Source: a virus. Taken from it: a DNA stretch of 38,714 nucleotides. The notes beneath the pieces are model-generated. The model saw only the letters and a program-made list of their open reading frames with translations. It did not search any database and was not told the origin of the DNA. The translations under genes were made by a program, and so were the position numbers. The stretch's first letter is position 1; every line of letters begins with the position of its first letter. The DNA lies in IMG/VR virus record IMGVR_UViG_3300042879_006171, positions 1 to 38,714 of that record. One strand, written 5' to 3'. Positions 21,806 to 29,897 of this stretch are shown here, piece by piece.

Positions 21806-22636
21806 ATGACCGAGACCGAGACCGTGCCCGACGAGGTCCCCGCTGCGCCCCCCGTGCTCGAGCAGCTGCCGCCGGCGACCGCCGCGGGCGGGTCGCTCTT
21901 CGCCGATGCCGCGGGCCTGCAGGCCCGCGCCGCCAGCGAGCTGCTGCAGGAGGTGCGCGAGGCGCTGAAGCAGCTTCGCGGCGCGCACCTCTACAGCCAC
22001 GAGCCCTGGCGGACCCCCGACAACGGCGCGCAGGCCATGGTGCTGGTCCGGCTGCCCCAGATCATCACCTCGCAGCTGGGCATGGTCATGCTGCAGCGGG
22101 TCTTCAGCCGCATGGACGCGCTCTGCGACCGGGTGGAGGCCGCGGAGGCGCGGGCCTCGAAGGCTGAGCTGCGGGCCGGCTACGCCTGCGCCGACGAGCA
22201 GGCGCAGCGCCAGTGGAAGGAGGCGGCCGATCGGGAGGCCAACAAGCAGTACGAGCGGGCCAGCCGCCTGGAGGCGGAGCTTGCCCAGGCCCGCGAGGAG
22301 CTGCTCGCCCGGGAGCATCTCCTCGGCGACATCCGTCACGCCGAGTACCAGGTGCAGGTCCTCGGCGAGCGCGTCGACCGGCAGGCCGAGGAGCTCCGGC
22401 GGGCGCGCATCGACGCGGCCCTGGTCTACGCCGACCGGGTCGCGGCCGACCCCCTGTGCGTCGGGGCCACGGGCCAGGAGGCCCAGGAGCTCGCGGCCCG
22501 CGCCTGCTACCGGGCGGGCACGTACTACACCCGCTCCGAGGCCCAGCGCGCGATGGCCCGGGTGGCCGGGCTGCCGGTGCCGGGGGCCCCGCGGCGGGTG
22601 CGCGGCCGGGGCGGCCGGGGTGGGCGTCGTGGCTGA
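21806..22636 (+). CDS. Coiled-coil protein, unknown (276 aa)
   Basis: The ATG is preceded by GGAGCTGACG. A disordered acidic start (MTETETVPDEVPAAPP) precedes a helical body. Residues about 105-200 form a long coiled coil (AAEARASKAELRAG, then EREELLAREHLL-like heptads), and the end is Gly/Arg-rich (RGRGGRGGRRG), which can bind nucleic acid. The stop overlaps the methyltransferase-like gene's start region. No family recognised; its position at the head of the replication/recombination operon suggests a DNA-linked role. Confidence 0.55.
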   Translation: MTETETVPDEVPAAPPVLEQLPPATAAGGSLFADAAGLQARAASELLQEVREALKQLRGAHLYSHEPWRTPDNGAQAMVLVRLPQIITSQLGMVMLQRVFSRMDALCDRVEAAEARASKAELRAGYACADEQAQRQWKEAADREANKQYERASRLEAELAQAREELLAREHLLGDIRHAEYQVQVLGERVDRQAEELRRARIDAALVYADRVAADPLCVGATGQEAQELAARACYRAGTYYTRSEAQRAMARVAGLPVPGAPRRVRGRGGRGGRRG

Positions 22637-23261
22637 GCGCCTCGCCCACGACGCCTACTACACCCCCGTCGACCTGGCGGAGGCCATCGTCGGCGCGCTG
22701 GGCGTGCTCCCCGGGCAGAGCGCCCTGGAGCCGAGCTGCGGCGGCGGCGCCTTCGTCCGCGCGCTGCAGGCCCGGGGCCTCGCGGTCGACGGGGTCGACG
22801 TAGACCCGGGCGCCCCGGGCCTGCGGGAGGTCCGGCAGGGCCTGGTCGGCGACTTCGCGCTCGTCGACCTGGCGTCCATCGCGCCCCCGGCGGGCCGCTG
22901 GGACTGGGCGGTCACCAACCCCCCCTTCTCGGCCATCGACGCCCACCTCGCGCGCTGCTTCGCCCTCGCCGACGCGGTGGCCCTCGTCGCCCGCGTGACC
23001 TGGCTGGGGGCGCGAGAGCGGGCCGGCGACATCGACGCGATGCGTCCGGACCGGGTGCTGCTCCCCGCGCCTCGGCCGAGCTTCTTGAGCGGGGGCGCCT
23101 CGGATCAGGCGCCCGTCGTGGTGCTGATCTGGTACCGCGTGGGCTCCCCGGCGGCGCTGACCCGCTGGGAGACCCTCCTCTGGCGCGACGTCAAGGGCCA
23201 GGGCCGGGCGCTGCCGCTGCAGGACGCCCGCCTGACGTGGGACGCCCGGGGGCGGCGGTGA
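22629..23261 (+). CDS. N6-adenine DNA methyltransferase-like protein (210 aa)
   Basis: The AdoMet-binding strand-loop LEPSCGGGAFVRAL (about residues 35-48, with the Gly-rich turn) and the N6 motif IV TNPPF (about residue 97) mark a class I methyltransferase that acts on adenine N6. The early DAYYTPVDLAEAIV is typical of Eco57I-like enzymes, where a tyrosine-rich YYTP segment precedes motif I. It is short for a stand-alone enzyme with a target recognition domain, so specificity may be limited or it may act with another protein. No restriction gene lies next to it, so self-protection or regulation is more likely than restriction. GTG at 22629 is the best start; GTG at 22620 is possible. Confidence 0.75.
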   Translation: MAERLAHDAYYTPVDLAEAIVGALGVLPGQSALEPSCGGGAFVRALQARGLAVDGVDVDPGAPGLREVRQGLVGDFALVDLASIAPPAGRWDWAVTNPPFSAIDAHLARCFALADAVALVARVTWLGARERAGDIDAMRPDRVLLPAPRPSFLSGGASDQAPVVVLIWYRVGSPAALTRWETLLWRDVKGQGRALPLQDARLTWDARGRR

Positions 23262-23350
23262 AGGCGGCGCGGGTGGCCGTGGTGGCCCTCTGCGCTGGGT
23301 GGTGGCTGGGCGAGCTCGTCGCCCGGCTGTGGATCGTGATCTGGAGCTGA
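23258..23350 (+). CDS. Tiny hydrophobic protein (30 aa)
   Basis: A GTG overlapping the methyltransferase-like stop (GTGA) begins 30 codons, mostly hydrophobic (VAVVALCAGWWLGELVARLW), ending IVIWS. It could be one membrane span. The coupling argues for translation, but such a short frame could be chance. Confidence 0.35.
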   Translation: MKAARVAVVALCAGWWLGELVARLWIVIWS

Positions 23351-23380
23351 TGGATGGGCCGGGAGGCCCAGGGAGGACCG

Positions 23381-25072
23381 ATGGCGATGTTCAAGCAGGG
23401 CAAGGCGCTGAAGGCGCACCTCTACGACCCCGCGGGGTCGTGGACCAACGGGGTGGACCTCGCGGCCGCGCTGCGCCGCGTGGTCGAGGGCGGCACCGAC
23501 GTGCTGCTGCCCTCGACCCCCGACGACGACGGCGAAGACGTCGCCGGCGTGCCTGAGCTGCGGTGGCTCGGCAACGGGCCGACCTGCAGCCGGTGGTACC
23601 TCCCCGGCCGGCGCGACTGGGGCGACGACCCCCGCCGCGGCGCCATCGTCGAGGCGGGCAGCTGGAACGTGGTCGGACGGGTGACGTGGAAGCGGGTGCC
23701 CCCGCCGCGCTCCGTGGTCCGCGAGATCGCGCTGCACCGGGTGCCCGTGGTCCGCCGGGATGCCGGGGTCGACGAGGCGCGGGAGCGGCGCGAGCGGGTC
23801 GAGGAGGCCCTCTTCGACGAGCTCACCCGCGCGTCTATCCCCGTCGCGAGCTTCGCCTGGGTCGCGCTGTCGACGACCGGGCGCCTGGTCCTCGCCGGGC
23901 CGGGTGGCGACCGCGACCAGGCGCTGGCGGAGCTCCGCGGCCGGCTGTCGGCGGTCGTGGGGGTGCAGCCCGCGGAGGTCCGCTTCGTGCCCCGCCTCTC
24001 CGCGCTGCCGGAGGTCGTCGGCGGCGACCTTCTGGCCCGGATCAGCAAGGCCTGCGTCGAGTGCCAGGTGCTCTACTACGTGCCGGAGGGCGCTCGGGAA
24101 GGCGGCCTCGACCCGATGCACTGCAGCCGGGCCTGGGCGCTGTCGATGGGCGGCACGCTGCGGCTCGGGGGCGCGGACGGCTCGCTCTCCGCCACCGGCG
24201 GCCTGGCCGACCGGGTGGGCGCCCGGCTGGAGGAGCTTCACGGCTCCGGCGGCCTGCTCGAGGCCGCGGGCCCGGTGGGGCGGCTGGCGATCGTGGTCCG
24301 CGAGCTCACCGGCTCGGAGCTGGAGTACACGATCGTGCTGGCCGGCGACGGCACGATCGCCCAGGCGATGTCGCACTGCGCGCCCGCCGACGAGGGGGGT
24401 GCCACCGACCGCGCGGCCGAGCTGGCGGGCGAGGCCCTGATCGACCTCTCCGACCTGGAGCACGTCTACGACATCGTCGACGGGCTGCGCCGGACGCTGG
24501 TGCGGCAGCTCGACCTCGCGGCGGCCGATCACGGCTGGCTGCTTGCGCCCCTCGACGAGTACGCGGTCGAGCACGTTCGCTACGTCAGCGGCGTCGACGA
24601 GGGCAGCAACCGGCTGCGGCTGCCCCCGGTGCCCCCGCGGGAGGGGGTGGTCGACCGGGTCGCGCTCACGCGCACCGAGGCCGCGGTCACCTTCGCCGAG
24701 GCCGTCGCGGGCCTCCAGGAGGGCGGGAGCACGAGGGTGACGATGGAGTTCGTGACCCCCGCCGCGCCCCCCGCCGCGCCCCCGGCGCCCCGCGCTGCTC
24801 GGCCGATGGGCATGTGCCGGACCTGCGAGCGTTCGATGGAGCTCGGCGAGGACTGGCGCCTGCCCCCGCACGACTGGCGGCGGGCCCGGTGCGCCGGGTC
24901 CGGCTCGCAGGTGCGGCCGGTCGGGGGCGACTCCGCGGCCGCGCCGGCCGTTCCCCCGACCCCGCCGTCGAAGAAGAAGGCCAAGGTCGAGGACACCGGC
25001 GGCCGCGTCTTCGTCGCCCCCCCCTCGCCCGCCCCCGACGCGGGCGACGACCTGCCCTGGGGGGCCCCGTGA
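23381..25072 (+). CDS. RdgC-like recombination protein with SSB-type tail (563 aa, tentative)
   Basis: The start is the ATG with GGGAGG six bases upstream; an in-frame ATG at 23354 is earlier. Residues about 150-215 resemble the RdgC ring-protein pattern: a hydrophobic strand FAWVALSTTGRLVLAG, then a helix QALAELRGRLSAVVGVQP. RdgC is a DNA-binding ring protein that affects RecA. Near residue 478 there is a cysteine set (MCRTCERS and RCAGSG) and a Lys-rich stretch. The last residues GDDLPWGAP resemble the acidic SSB C-terminal tail (DDDIPF) that recruits repair proteins. The sequence between is divergent, so this call is tentative. Confidence 0.4.
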   Translation: MAMFKQGKALKAHLYDPAGSWTNGVDLAAALRRVVEGGTDVLLPSTPDDDGEDVAGVPELRWLGNGPTCSRWYLPGRRDWGDDPRRGAIVEAGSWNVVGRVTWKRVPPPRSVVREIALHRVPVVRRDAGVDEARERRERVEEALFDELTRASIPVASFAWVALSTTGRLVLAGPGGDRDQALAELRGRLSAVVGVQPAEVRFVPRLSALPEVVGGDLLARISKACVECQVLYYVPEGAREGGLDPMHCSRAWALSMGGTLRLGGADGSLSATGGLADRVGARLEELHGSGGLLEAAGPVGRLAIVVRELTGSELEYTIVLAGDGTIAQAMSHCAPADEGGATDRAAELAGEALIDLSDLEHVYDIVDGLRRTLVRQLDLAAADHGWLLAPLDEYAVEHVRYVSGVDEGSNRLRLPPVPPREGVVDRVALTRTEAAVTFAEAVAGLQEGGSTRVTMEFVTPAAPPAAPPAPRAARPMGMCRTCERSMELGEDWRLPPHDWRRARCAGSGSQVRPVGGDSAAAPAVPPTPPSKKKAKVEDTGGRVFVAPPSPAPDAGDDLPWGAP

Positions 25073-25488
25073 GCGGCTTCGTCTTCGTCTCGGTCCCGCT
25101 GGGCGACCAGCTGGCGGCCGAGCGCGCTGAGGCGCTGGTGCAGCTCGCCATCGCGATGGGGCGGGCGCCCATCCTGCCCCCAGCGGCCCTGGAGAGCGAG
25201 GGCCGGTACAGCCTGGCCAAGCTCGTCGGCGCCTCGTCGCACGGTCGGATCTGGCTGCTGCAGCGCGACGACGGGCGCCTGCCCCCCGTCCAGGACATGG
25301 AGCTCCGGGTCTGGCGCATGCAGGCGCCCCCGGCCCGCGCCCGTCTGGCGGAGCCGGAGCTCGCGCTGAGCTGGGGCGGCTGGCGCGCGCGCTTCGCGCG
25401 GGCTGGGATCGAGGACGTCTGGCTGGGCACCAGGCCCGCGTCGGTCCGCGTCCCCCACCTCTCCGTGATCGAGGGGGACTCCCCGTGA
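25069..25488 (+). CDS. Hypothetical, possible deoxyribosyltransferase-like fold (139 aa)
   Basis: A GTG overlapping the previous stop begins the gene. The pattern VFVSVPLGDQ near the N-terminus, then GRAPILPPAAL, then GRIWLLQRDDGRL and a closing MELRVWRMQ, resembles the phage DUF4406/DUF7768 group related to nucleoside deoxyribosyltransferases. The likeness is by pattern only. It overlaps the resolvase gene by 4 bases. Confidence 0.4.
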   Translation: MSGFVFVSVPLGDQLAAERAEALVQLAIAMGRAPILPPAALESEGRYSLAKLVGASSHGRIWLLQRDDGRLPPVQDMELRVWRMQAPPARARLAEPELALSWGGWRARFARAGIEDVWLGTRPASVRVPHLSVIEGDSP

Positions 25489-26039
25489 GCAGCCGGTGGG
25501 CGCTCGGGGTGGACCCCGGCTCCGAGGGCGCGGCCGCCCTCGTCGAGCTCGGGCGCGCCGGCGCCCACCTTCGGGGCCTCTGGATCGTCCGCCAGCCGGA
25601 GGCGCGGTGGCACCGCTGGGCGATCCAGGCCGCGACGGAGGCCCGGGCGCGGGTCCCCGCCGGGCACGACCTGCGCGCCTTCGTCGAGCGCCCCCCGGCC
25701 ACCTTCCGCGCCGGCAGCATCCCCGGCCTGAAGCGGGGGCACCGCGCCTGGGCTGGCCTCGGCGCGTGGCAGGGCGCGTGGCGGGGGCACCTGGCCGCGC
25801 AGGGGTGGGCGGTCGAGCAGGTCGAGGTGCGCGACTGGATCGCCTCGACCGGCGTCGCGAAGAGCAAGGCCAAGGCGGGCGGGGAGGCCGGGCGCGTCCG
25901 CGAGGCCGACTTCCTGGTCTACGACTCGGGCCCGGCCCTCGCCGAGATCGTCCGCGTCAAGCTCCGGGGCGATGCCGCGGAGGCGGTCCTGATCGCGCTG
26001 CACGGCTGCCTTTCGCAGCCGCGCCGGGGGGCGGCATGA
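25485..26039 (+). CDS. RuvC-like Holliday junction resolvase (184 aa)
   Basis: Cuts branched DNA, and in phages resolves recombination and replication intermediates. RNase H-fold acidic residues appear in order: Asp10 (LGVDPGSEGAA), Glu68 (FVERPPA), and Asp163 with Glu166 (GDAAEAVLIALHG). Length and spacing fit phage RuvC/RuvC-like proteins. A GTG overlaps the previous stop. It belongs to the rightward early recombination and replication cluster. Confidence 0.8.
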   Translation: MSSRWALGVDPGSEGAAALVELGRAGAHLRGLWIVRQPEARWHRWAIQAATEARARVPAGHDLRAFVERPPATFRAGSIPGLKRGHRAWAGLGAWQGAWRGHLAAQGWAVEQVEVRDWIASTGVAKSKAKAGGEAGRVREADFLVYDSGPALAEIVRVKLRGDAAEAVLIALHGCLSQPRRGAA

Positions 26040-26377
26040 GCGTCTCCCTCGCCCTGCTCTCGACGGCCTGCGGCCTCATCGCCGGCGTGCTCCTCACGCT
26101 CGCCCTGCAGGAGCACGTCTACCGGCGGCGCAAGCCCCCCGCCGCGGGCCTCGCCATGCTCCCCCGCCCCCCCGCCGCGGCCGACCCGCGGGTCGTCGAG
26201 CTCTTCGAGGACGGCGCGGCCTTCGCCCGCGACGAGCACTGGGAGGCGGCCGCCTACGTCGCCATCCGCCGTGGCCAGTACGTCTACGCCTTCCGCCGTG
26301 GTGACGCGCTTCACGCTGATGCCCGGCTGTTTCACGCGCTGCATGCCCTGCAGCGCGAGCTCGAGTGGAGTCGGTGA
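26036..26377 (+). CDS. Membrane-anchored small protein (113 aa)
   Basis: ATG overlapping the resolvase stop (ATGA). An N-terminal hydrophobic segment (LALLSTACGLIAGVLLTLAL) is followed by basic residues (YRRRKPP), so it is anchored with a cytoplasmic C-terminus or is a signal anchor. The rest is polar, with repeated AFARDEHWE and VYAFRRGDAL. No family recognised. It is out of place among DNA enzymes, so a membrane-linked role in replication or exclusion is possible. Confidence 0.5.
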   Translation: MSVSLALLSTACGLIAGVLLTLALQEHVYRRRKPPAAGLAMLPRPPAAADPRVVELFEDGAAFARDEHWEAAAYVAIRRGQYVYAFRRGDALHADARLFHALHALQRELEWSR

Positions 26378-27678
26378 TGGGATGGATCCCCGTGGACACG
26401 AGCTGGTGGGAGGGCGTGGTCGACGCCCTGATCACCGCCGCTGCGACCTGGCCGGAGGGCGCCCAGCTGGCCGACCTCCGGTGGTGGGAGGACCAGGTGC
26501 GCATGGGCCGCGCGCTGGTGCCCTCGCGCCGGGCGCTGGCCGCCCGGTGGCGGGTCTCGGAGCGCCGGGTGCGCGACCTCCTGGCCTCGCTGTCGTGGCG
26601 GGACCAGCGGGCCGCGTCCGCGCTCGGCGACGCCCCCTTCTGCGCAGAATGCGCGCCAGCTGCGGATGGCCCACGACTGGCCCAGCCGCGGCCCAGCTGC
26701 GGCCCAGCGGCTCGCCGAGAAGCCGCACGGCCACGGGTAGACACCCCTGTCAGCGGCCCACTCTTGGCCCAGCGGTGGCCCAGCGGTGGCCCAGCGCCTC
26801 TCCACGATCAGCCGCTGCGGCCAATCGTGGAGGCCTCTCACACTGCACAGATCACACACACCTCATGCGCTCCTTCGGAGCGCAGCGCGCCGGAGCCGGA
26901 GCCGGTCCAGGTGTCGCTGCCCTTGCGGCCCCGCATCCGGGCCGCCACCGAGGGGGACGCGCCGCGGGTGGAGCCCGCCTCCCGCCCCCGGCGGCGCCCC
27001 GTGCCGCTCTCGGCGGAGGCCCGGGAGACCTGGGCCGCCCTGCAGGCGGAAGCCCGCCGGCACGACCCCGCGTGGCGGGAGGTCGCCGTCGACCCGCACG
27101 CCGCGTCCCTGCTCGCGGCGCTGCGGCTCGCCGGACAGGCCGGCGCCCCCGCTGGCCTCGGCGCGGGCGAGGCCCTGCTGACCGCGTGGCGGTGGTGGTG
27201 GACGGGCCCGGAGCGCTACTGGCGCGAGCGCCGCACGGGCGCCGACGCGCTGCTCACCCTCCTGCGGCCGGCGACGCTCGGGCAGCACGGGGTGCTCGAC
27301 CGCGCCCTCGACTGGGCGGCGCGGGCCCGGCGCCCCCGGCCGGAGGCCCCGCCCGCCGCCGCCTGGAGCCCGCCAGCGGCCGCGGTGCCGCCGACCCAGG
27401 CCGGCGCCTGGACGCAGCTCGACGAGGGCGCCAGGGCGGCGCTGCGTGCGCGGGCGGAGGCGGAGCTCGGCGCCGGGCTCCAGGCCTGCACGGACCCGGT
27501 TAGCTGGCGGGAGCTGGTCGAGCTCCGGGCGGCCGCCCTGGCCGGGGGCGCGGTCATCCCCACCCCGGCAGTGTGGTCCCCCCCCCCACCCCGGGGGCCC
27601 CAATCATGTCCGGTCTCGCGCGCGACCCAGTCTCAAAAACCTGATCTCCACGGCGCCGTCGACGGCCGCGCCGCCTGA
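26377..27678 (+). CDS. Replication initiator-like protein containing putative origin (433 aa)
   Basis: The start is the ATG with GGAG seven bases upstream and an ATGA-type overlap; GTGs at 26365 and 26374 are possible. The N-terminal 75 residues form a winged helix-turn-helix (RRALAARWRVSERRVRDLLA), as in phage replisome organisers (lambda O/DnaD-like). The middle is long, low-complexity and poorly conserved-looking, and the C-terminal half is helical. In that middle the DNA carries 11-bp direct repeats (26668-26711 and 26755-26798), followed by a locally AT-richer stretch, the arrangement of the lambda origin inside gene O. I infer that this protein starts replication at its own gene. It ends close to the packaging genes. 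Confidence 0.65.
   Translation: MGWIPVDTSWWEGVVDALITAAATWPEGAQLADLRWWEDQVRMGRALVPSRRALAARWRVSERRVRDLLASLSWRDQRAASALGDAPFCAECAPAADGPRLAQPRPSCGPAARREAARPRVDTPVSGPLLAQRWPSGGPAPLHDQPLRPIVEASHTAQITHTSCAPSERSAPEPEPVQVSLPLRPRIRAATEGDAPRVEPASRPRRRPVPLSAEARETWAALQAEARRHDPAWREVAVDPHAASLLAALRLAGQAGAPAGLGAGEALLTAWRWWWTGPERYWRERRTGADALLTLLRPATLGQHGVLDRALDWAARARRPRPEAPPAAAWSPPAAAVPPTQAGAWTQLDEGARAALRARAEAELGAGLQACTDPVSWRELVELRAAALAGGAVIPTPAVWSPPPPRGPQSCPVSRATQSQKPDLHGAVDGRAA
26668..26711 (+). repeat. Iteron array 1: four 11-bp repeats GGCCCA
   Basis: Copies begin at 26668, 26679, 26690 and 26701, exactly 11 bases apart. The last three start GGCCCAGC; the first reads GGCCCACG. Eleven bases is about one helical turn, so a protein could bind each on one face. 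Because 11 is not a multiple of 3, successive copies fall in different codon frames, so the constraint is on DNA and not on the protein. Confidence 0.7.
26755..26798 (+). repeat. Iteron array 2: four 11-bp repeats GGCCCA
   Basis: Copies begin at 26755, 26766, 26777 and 26788, again 11 bases apart, with GGCCCAGC in the last three and GGCCCACT in the first. It lies 87 bases downstream of array 1 and in the same codon phase, with matching peptide (GPRLAQ... against GPLLAQ...). The two arrays together look like initiator binding sites. Confidence 0.7.
26819..26872. other. Locally AT-richer stretch next to iterons
   Basis: From about 26821 to 26870 the sequence is close to 42% A+T by hand count, against a visibly much lower average here, with CACACTGCACAGATCACACA inside. 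Lying just after the iterons, it could be the DNA-unwinding element of an origin. Confidence 0.5.
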
Positions 27679-27687
27679 GAGTGCCCG

Positions 27688-28377
27688 ATGCGCCGGACTC
27701 CCGCCGCTTCGCCGCCCTCGACCCCGCCCGCACCCGCGCGCAGGAGCTCGAAGGCCTCCACCGCCGCCTCTGACGCCGCTCGCCTCCGCGAGCTCCAGGC
27801 GCGGGTGCGGTGGTGGACCGCGCACCTCAAGCGCTTGGCTGGCGAGGTCGAGGACGCCAGCGGCAAAAGGGTCTCGGCCGCCCGGGCCGCCGACGTGTAC
27901 CAGGCGCGCCGCGCGCTCGAGGAGGCCATCGACGCGGTGCACGCGCACCGTGAGGCGCAGCGCCTGGCCGCCGAGCACGACCCGGAAGCGCGCGCCGCGC
28001 GGATGACCGCGATGGCGCTGGCCGCCGGCTCGCACGTTGCCGCGGGCGCGCATGAGCGCCAGCTCCAGACGCTCCGGGCCGCACGGGAGGACGCCGAACG
28101 CGCGGCGCAGGAGGCAGCCGCCGCCCGCACCACGCCCACCGTCGCCTTCGAAGCGCTGATCGAGCGCTGCGTCTCCCTGCCCGACGCGCTGCGCCGGCGA
28201 CTCGCCGACGCCCTGGGCGCGACCGTCCACGTGGTGGCGCCCCCCGCCCCGGCCCCCGCGCCCGACGAGGCCGAAGCGCCCGAGGCGCCGCCCGCCGCGC
28301 CCACGCCGGCGGTGATCCGCCCCGCGGCTCCGCCGAAGACCGGCCCGACGATGCCGGAGCCTCGGCGGCAGGTGTGA
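27688..28377 (+). CDS. Putative small terminase subunit (229 aa)
   Basis: Directly precedes and overlaps the large terminase gene (GTGA), where the small subunit is expected; small terminase recognises phage DNA and stimulates the motor. The protein is mostly helical, with Glu/Ala/Arg-rich coiled-coil regions (about residues 35-150) and a Pro/Ala-rich end. An N-terminal HTH is not obvious. Start at ATG 27688 with a weak GAGAG upstream. Assigned mainly by position. Confidence 0.55.
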   Translation: MRRTPAASPPSTPPAPARRSSKASTAASDAARLRELQARVRWWTAHLKRLAGEVEDASGKRVSAARAADVYQARRALEEAIDAVHAHREAQRLAAEHDPEARAARMTAMALAAGSHVAAGAHERQLQTLRAAREDAERAAQEAAAARTTPTVAFEALIERCVSLPDALRRRLADALGATVHVVAPPAPAPAPDEAEAPEAPPAAPTPAVIRPAAPPKTGPTMPEPRRQV

Positions 28378-29870
28378 GCGAGGACGCGGTCTTCGCGGCC
28401 CTGGACGCCCTCGACGGCTTCGAGGTCGCAGCCGAGCGCGACCCCCTCGAGCTGCACCAGCCGACCATCCCGCAGCTCGCGCTCTACCGCTGCGCCGACC
28501 GGCGGGTGCTCCTGCGCACCGGCAACCAGATCGGGGGCAAGACCACCGCGGCCTGCGTGCTCGCCCTGTGGTGGGCGACGTGGCGGCACCCCTACCAGCG
28601 CACCCCTCGCCGCGCGGTGCACGTGCTCTTCGTCTGCGTGTCGTGGACGCAGAGCCTGGCGATCCAGGGGAAGCTGTGGGCGCTCTGCCCGAAGCAGAGC
28701 TTGAAGCCCGGGCAGAGCTTCGACCCGACGACCGGCTTTGGGACCAAGGCGCCCGCCCTGGAGTTCGTGAACGGCTCCGTGATCTCGATCCGCACCGAGA
28801 ACCAGGGCGCCAAGCAGCTGGCCGGCAGCACGGTGGACCTGATCATCTACGACGAGCCGCCGAAGAGCCAGCGGCTGTACTCCGAGCTGGACATGCGCCT
28901 GGTGCGCAAGGGCGGCACCATGGTGCTGACCATGACGCCGGTCAACGCCCGGATCGACTGGCTGCGGGAAATGGCCGAGGCCGGCAAGATCACCGACCTG
29001 CACTTCCGCGGCGACCCGGCCAACTGCGTGCTGCCCGACGGCACCTTCCTCACCGTGCCGAACAAGGACACCCTCCAGCCGGAACCGATGGACGCCGCCT
29101 GGTTCGAGCGCCACCGCTGGGGCACCGACCCCCGCGAGGAGCCGGTCATCATCGACGGCGAGTGGGAGTTCCGCGCCGTCAAGCGCTTCTTCGAGGGCTG
29201 GGACCCGTCCCGCTTCGTGGTGCCGCAGCTGCTCGACAGCGCCGTCGGGCCGGGAGAGCGCACCGTGACCCTGCGGCTCGGCGTCGACTACGGCGACGAC
29301 CGGCTGCGCACCGCCGCCGTGCTCATCGCCATCTACGAGGACCTCGAAGACGACCGCGAGACGCGCCTGTGGGTGCTCGGCGAGTACGTGCCCGACCGCG
29401 CGACCAACGTGGAGCAGGATGCCGAGGGCATCCTCGGCATGCTGGCCGCGCTGGGCTTGCGGTGGTCGGACCTCTCCGAGGCCTACGGCGACAAGAAGTA
29501 CACCGACGCCAGCGGTCAGCAGGTCAAGAAGTCCAACGGCCTGCTCGGCGGTGCTCTGGCGCGGCAGCTCGGCCACGCCGGCGGGATCATCCGGCCGCCG
29601 CTGCTCGGAGCGAAGCGGGTGAAGGGGGTAGGGCGTCTCGGCAGGGATGGCGCGCTGTTCCCCTCTGCGCGCTGGCTGCACGACATCATGCTGAGAGGCC
29701 AGCTGTGGGTGGACCGCAGCTGCGTGCGGGTGCTGAAGGCCTTCGACACCTGGGACGGCACGGAGAAGCACGAGACCAAGGACGCGCTGGACGGCGTGCG
29801 CTACGCGGCCGTGCAGTCCTGGGCCCGCCGGCGCGTGCGGAAAGCCGCGCCACAGGCGCGCCTTTACTGA
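28374..29870 (+). CDS. terL: Large terminase subunit, ATPase-nuclease (498 aa)
   Basis: Motor that pumps DNA into the prohead and cuts it. Walker A lies at residues 50-58 (GNQIGGKTT), Walker B near 158-162 (LIIYDEPP), with motif III near MVLTMTPVN. The C-terminal nuclease has the first acidic residue in LGVDYGDD (about residue 305). The length is standard. A GTG overlaps the small-terminase-like stop. It is followed 27 bases later by the portal gene. The nuclease and ATPase parts are both complete, so packaging is active. Confidence 0.95.
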   Translation: MSEDAVFAALDALDGFEVAAERDPLELHQPTIPQLALYRCADRRVLLRTGNQIGGKTTAACVLALWWATWRHPYQRTPRRAVHVLFVCVSWTQSLAIQGKLWALCPKQSLKPGQSFDPTTGFGTKAPALEFVNGSVISIRTENQGAKQLAGSTVDLIIYDEPPKSQRLYSELDMRLVRKGGTMVLTMTPVNARIDWLREMAEAGKITDLHFRGDPANCVLPDGTFLTVPNKDTLQPEPMDAAWFERHRWGTDPREEPVIIDGEWEFRAVKRFFEGWDPSRFVVPQLLDSAVGPGERTVTLRLGVDYGDDRLRTAAVLIAIYEDLEDDRETRLWVLGEYVPDRATNVEQDAEGILGMLAALGLRWSDLSEAYGDKKYTDASGQQVKKSNGLLGGALARQLGHAGGIIRPPLLGAKRVKGVGRLGRDGALFPSARWLHDIMLRGQLWVDRSCVRVLKAFDTWDGTEKHETKDALDGVRYAAVQSWARRRVRKAAPQARLY

Positions 29871-29897
29871 TCTCCGCCTCCGTGGTATCCGTGGGGC

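Noticed and set aside
22629-23261. Restriction-modification system
   Set aside because: A methyltransferase-like gene is present but no nuclease or specificity partner lies nearby.
23105-25873. 922-codon antisense frame over the recombination genes
   Set aside because: Same GC effect; Arg/Ala/Pro-rich with no domain, opposite well-supported genes with coupled starts.
26755-26798. Iterons explained as a protein repeat alone
   Set aside because: The peptide is similar between arrays, but the 11-base period within each array steps through all three frames, which a protein repeat would not need.
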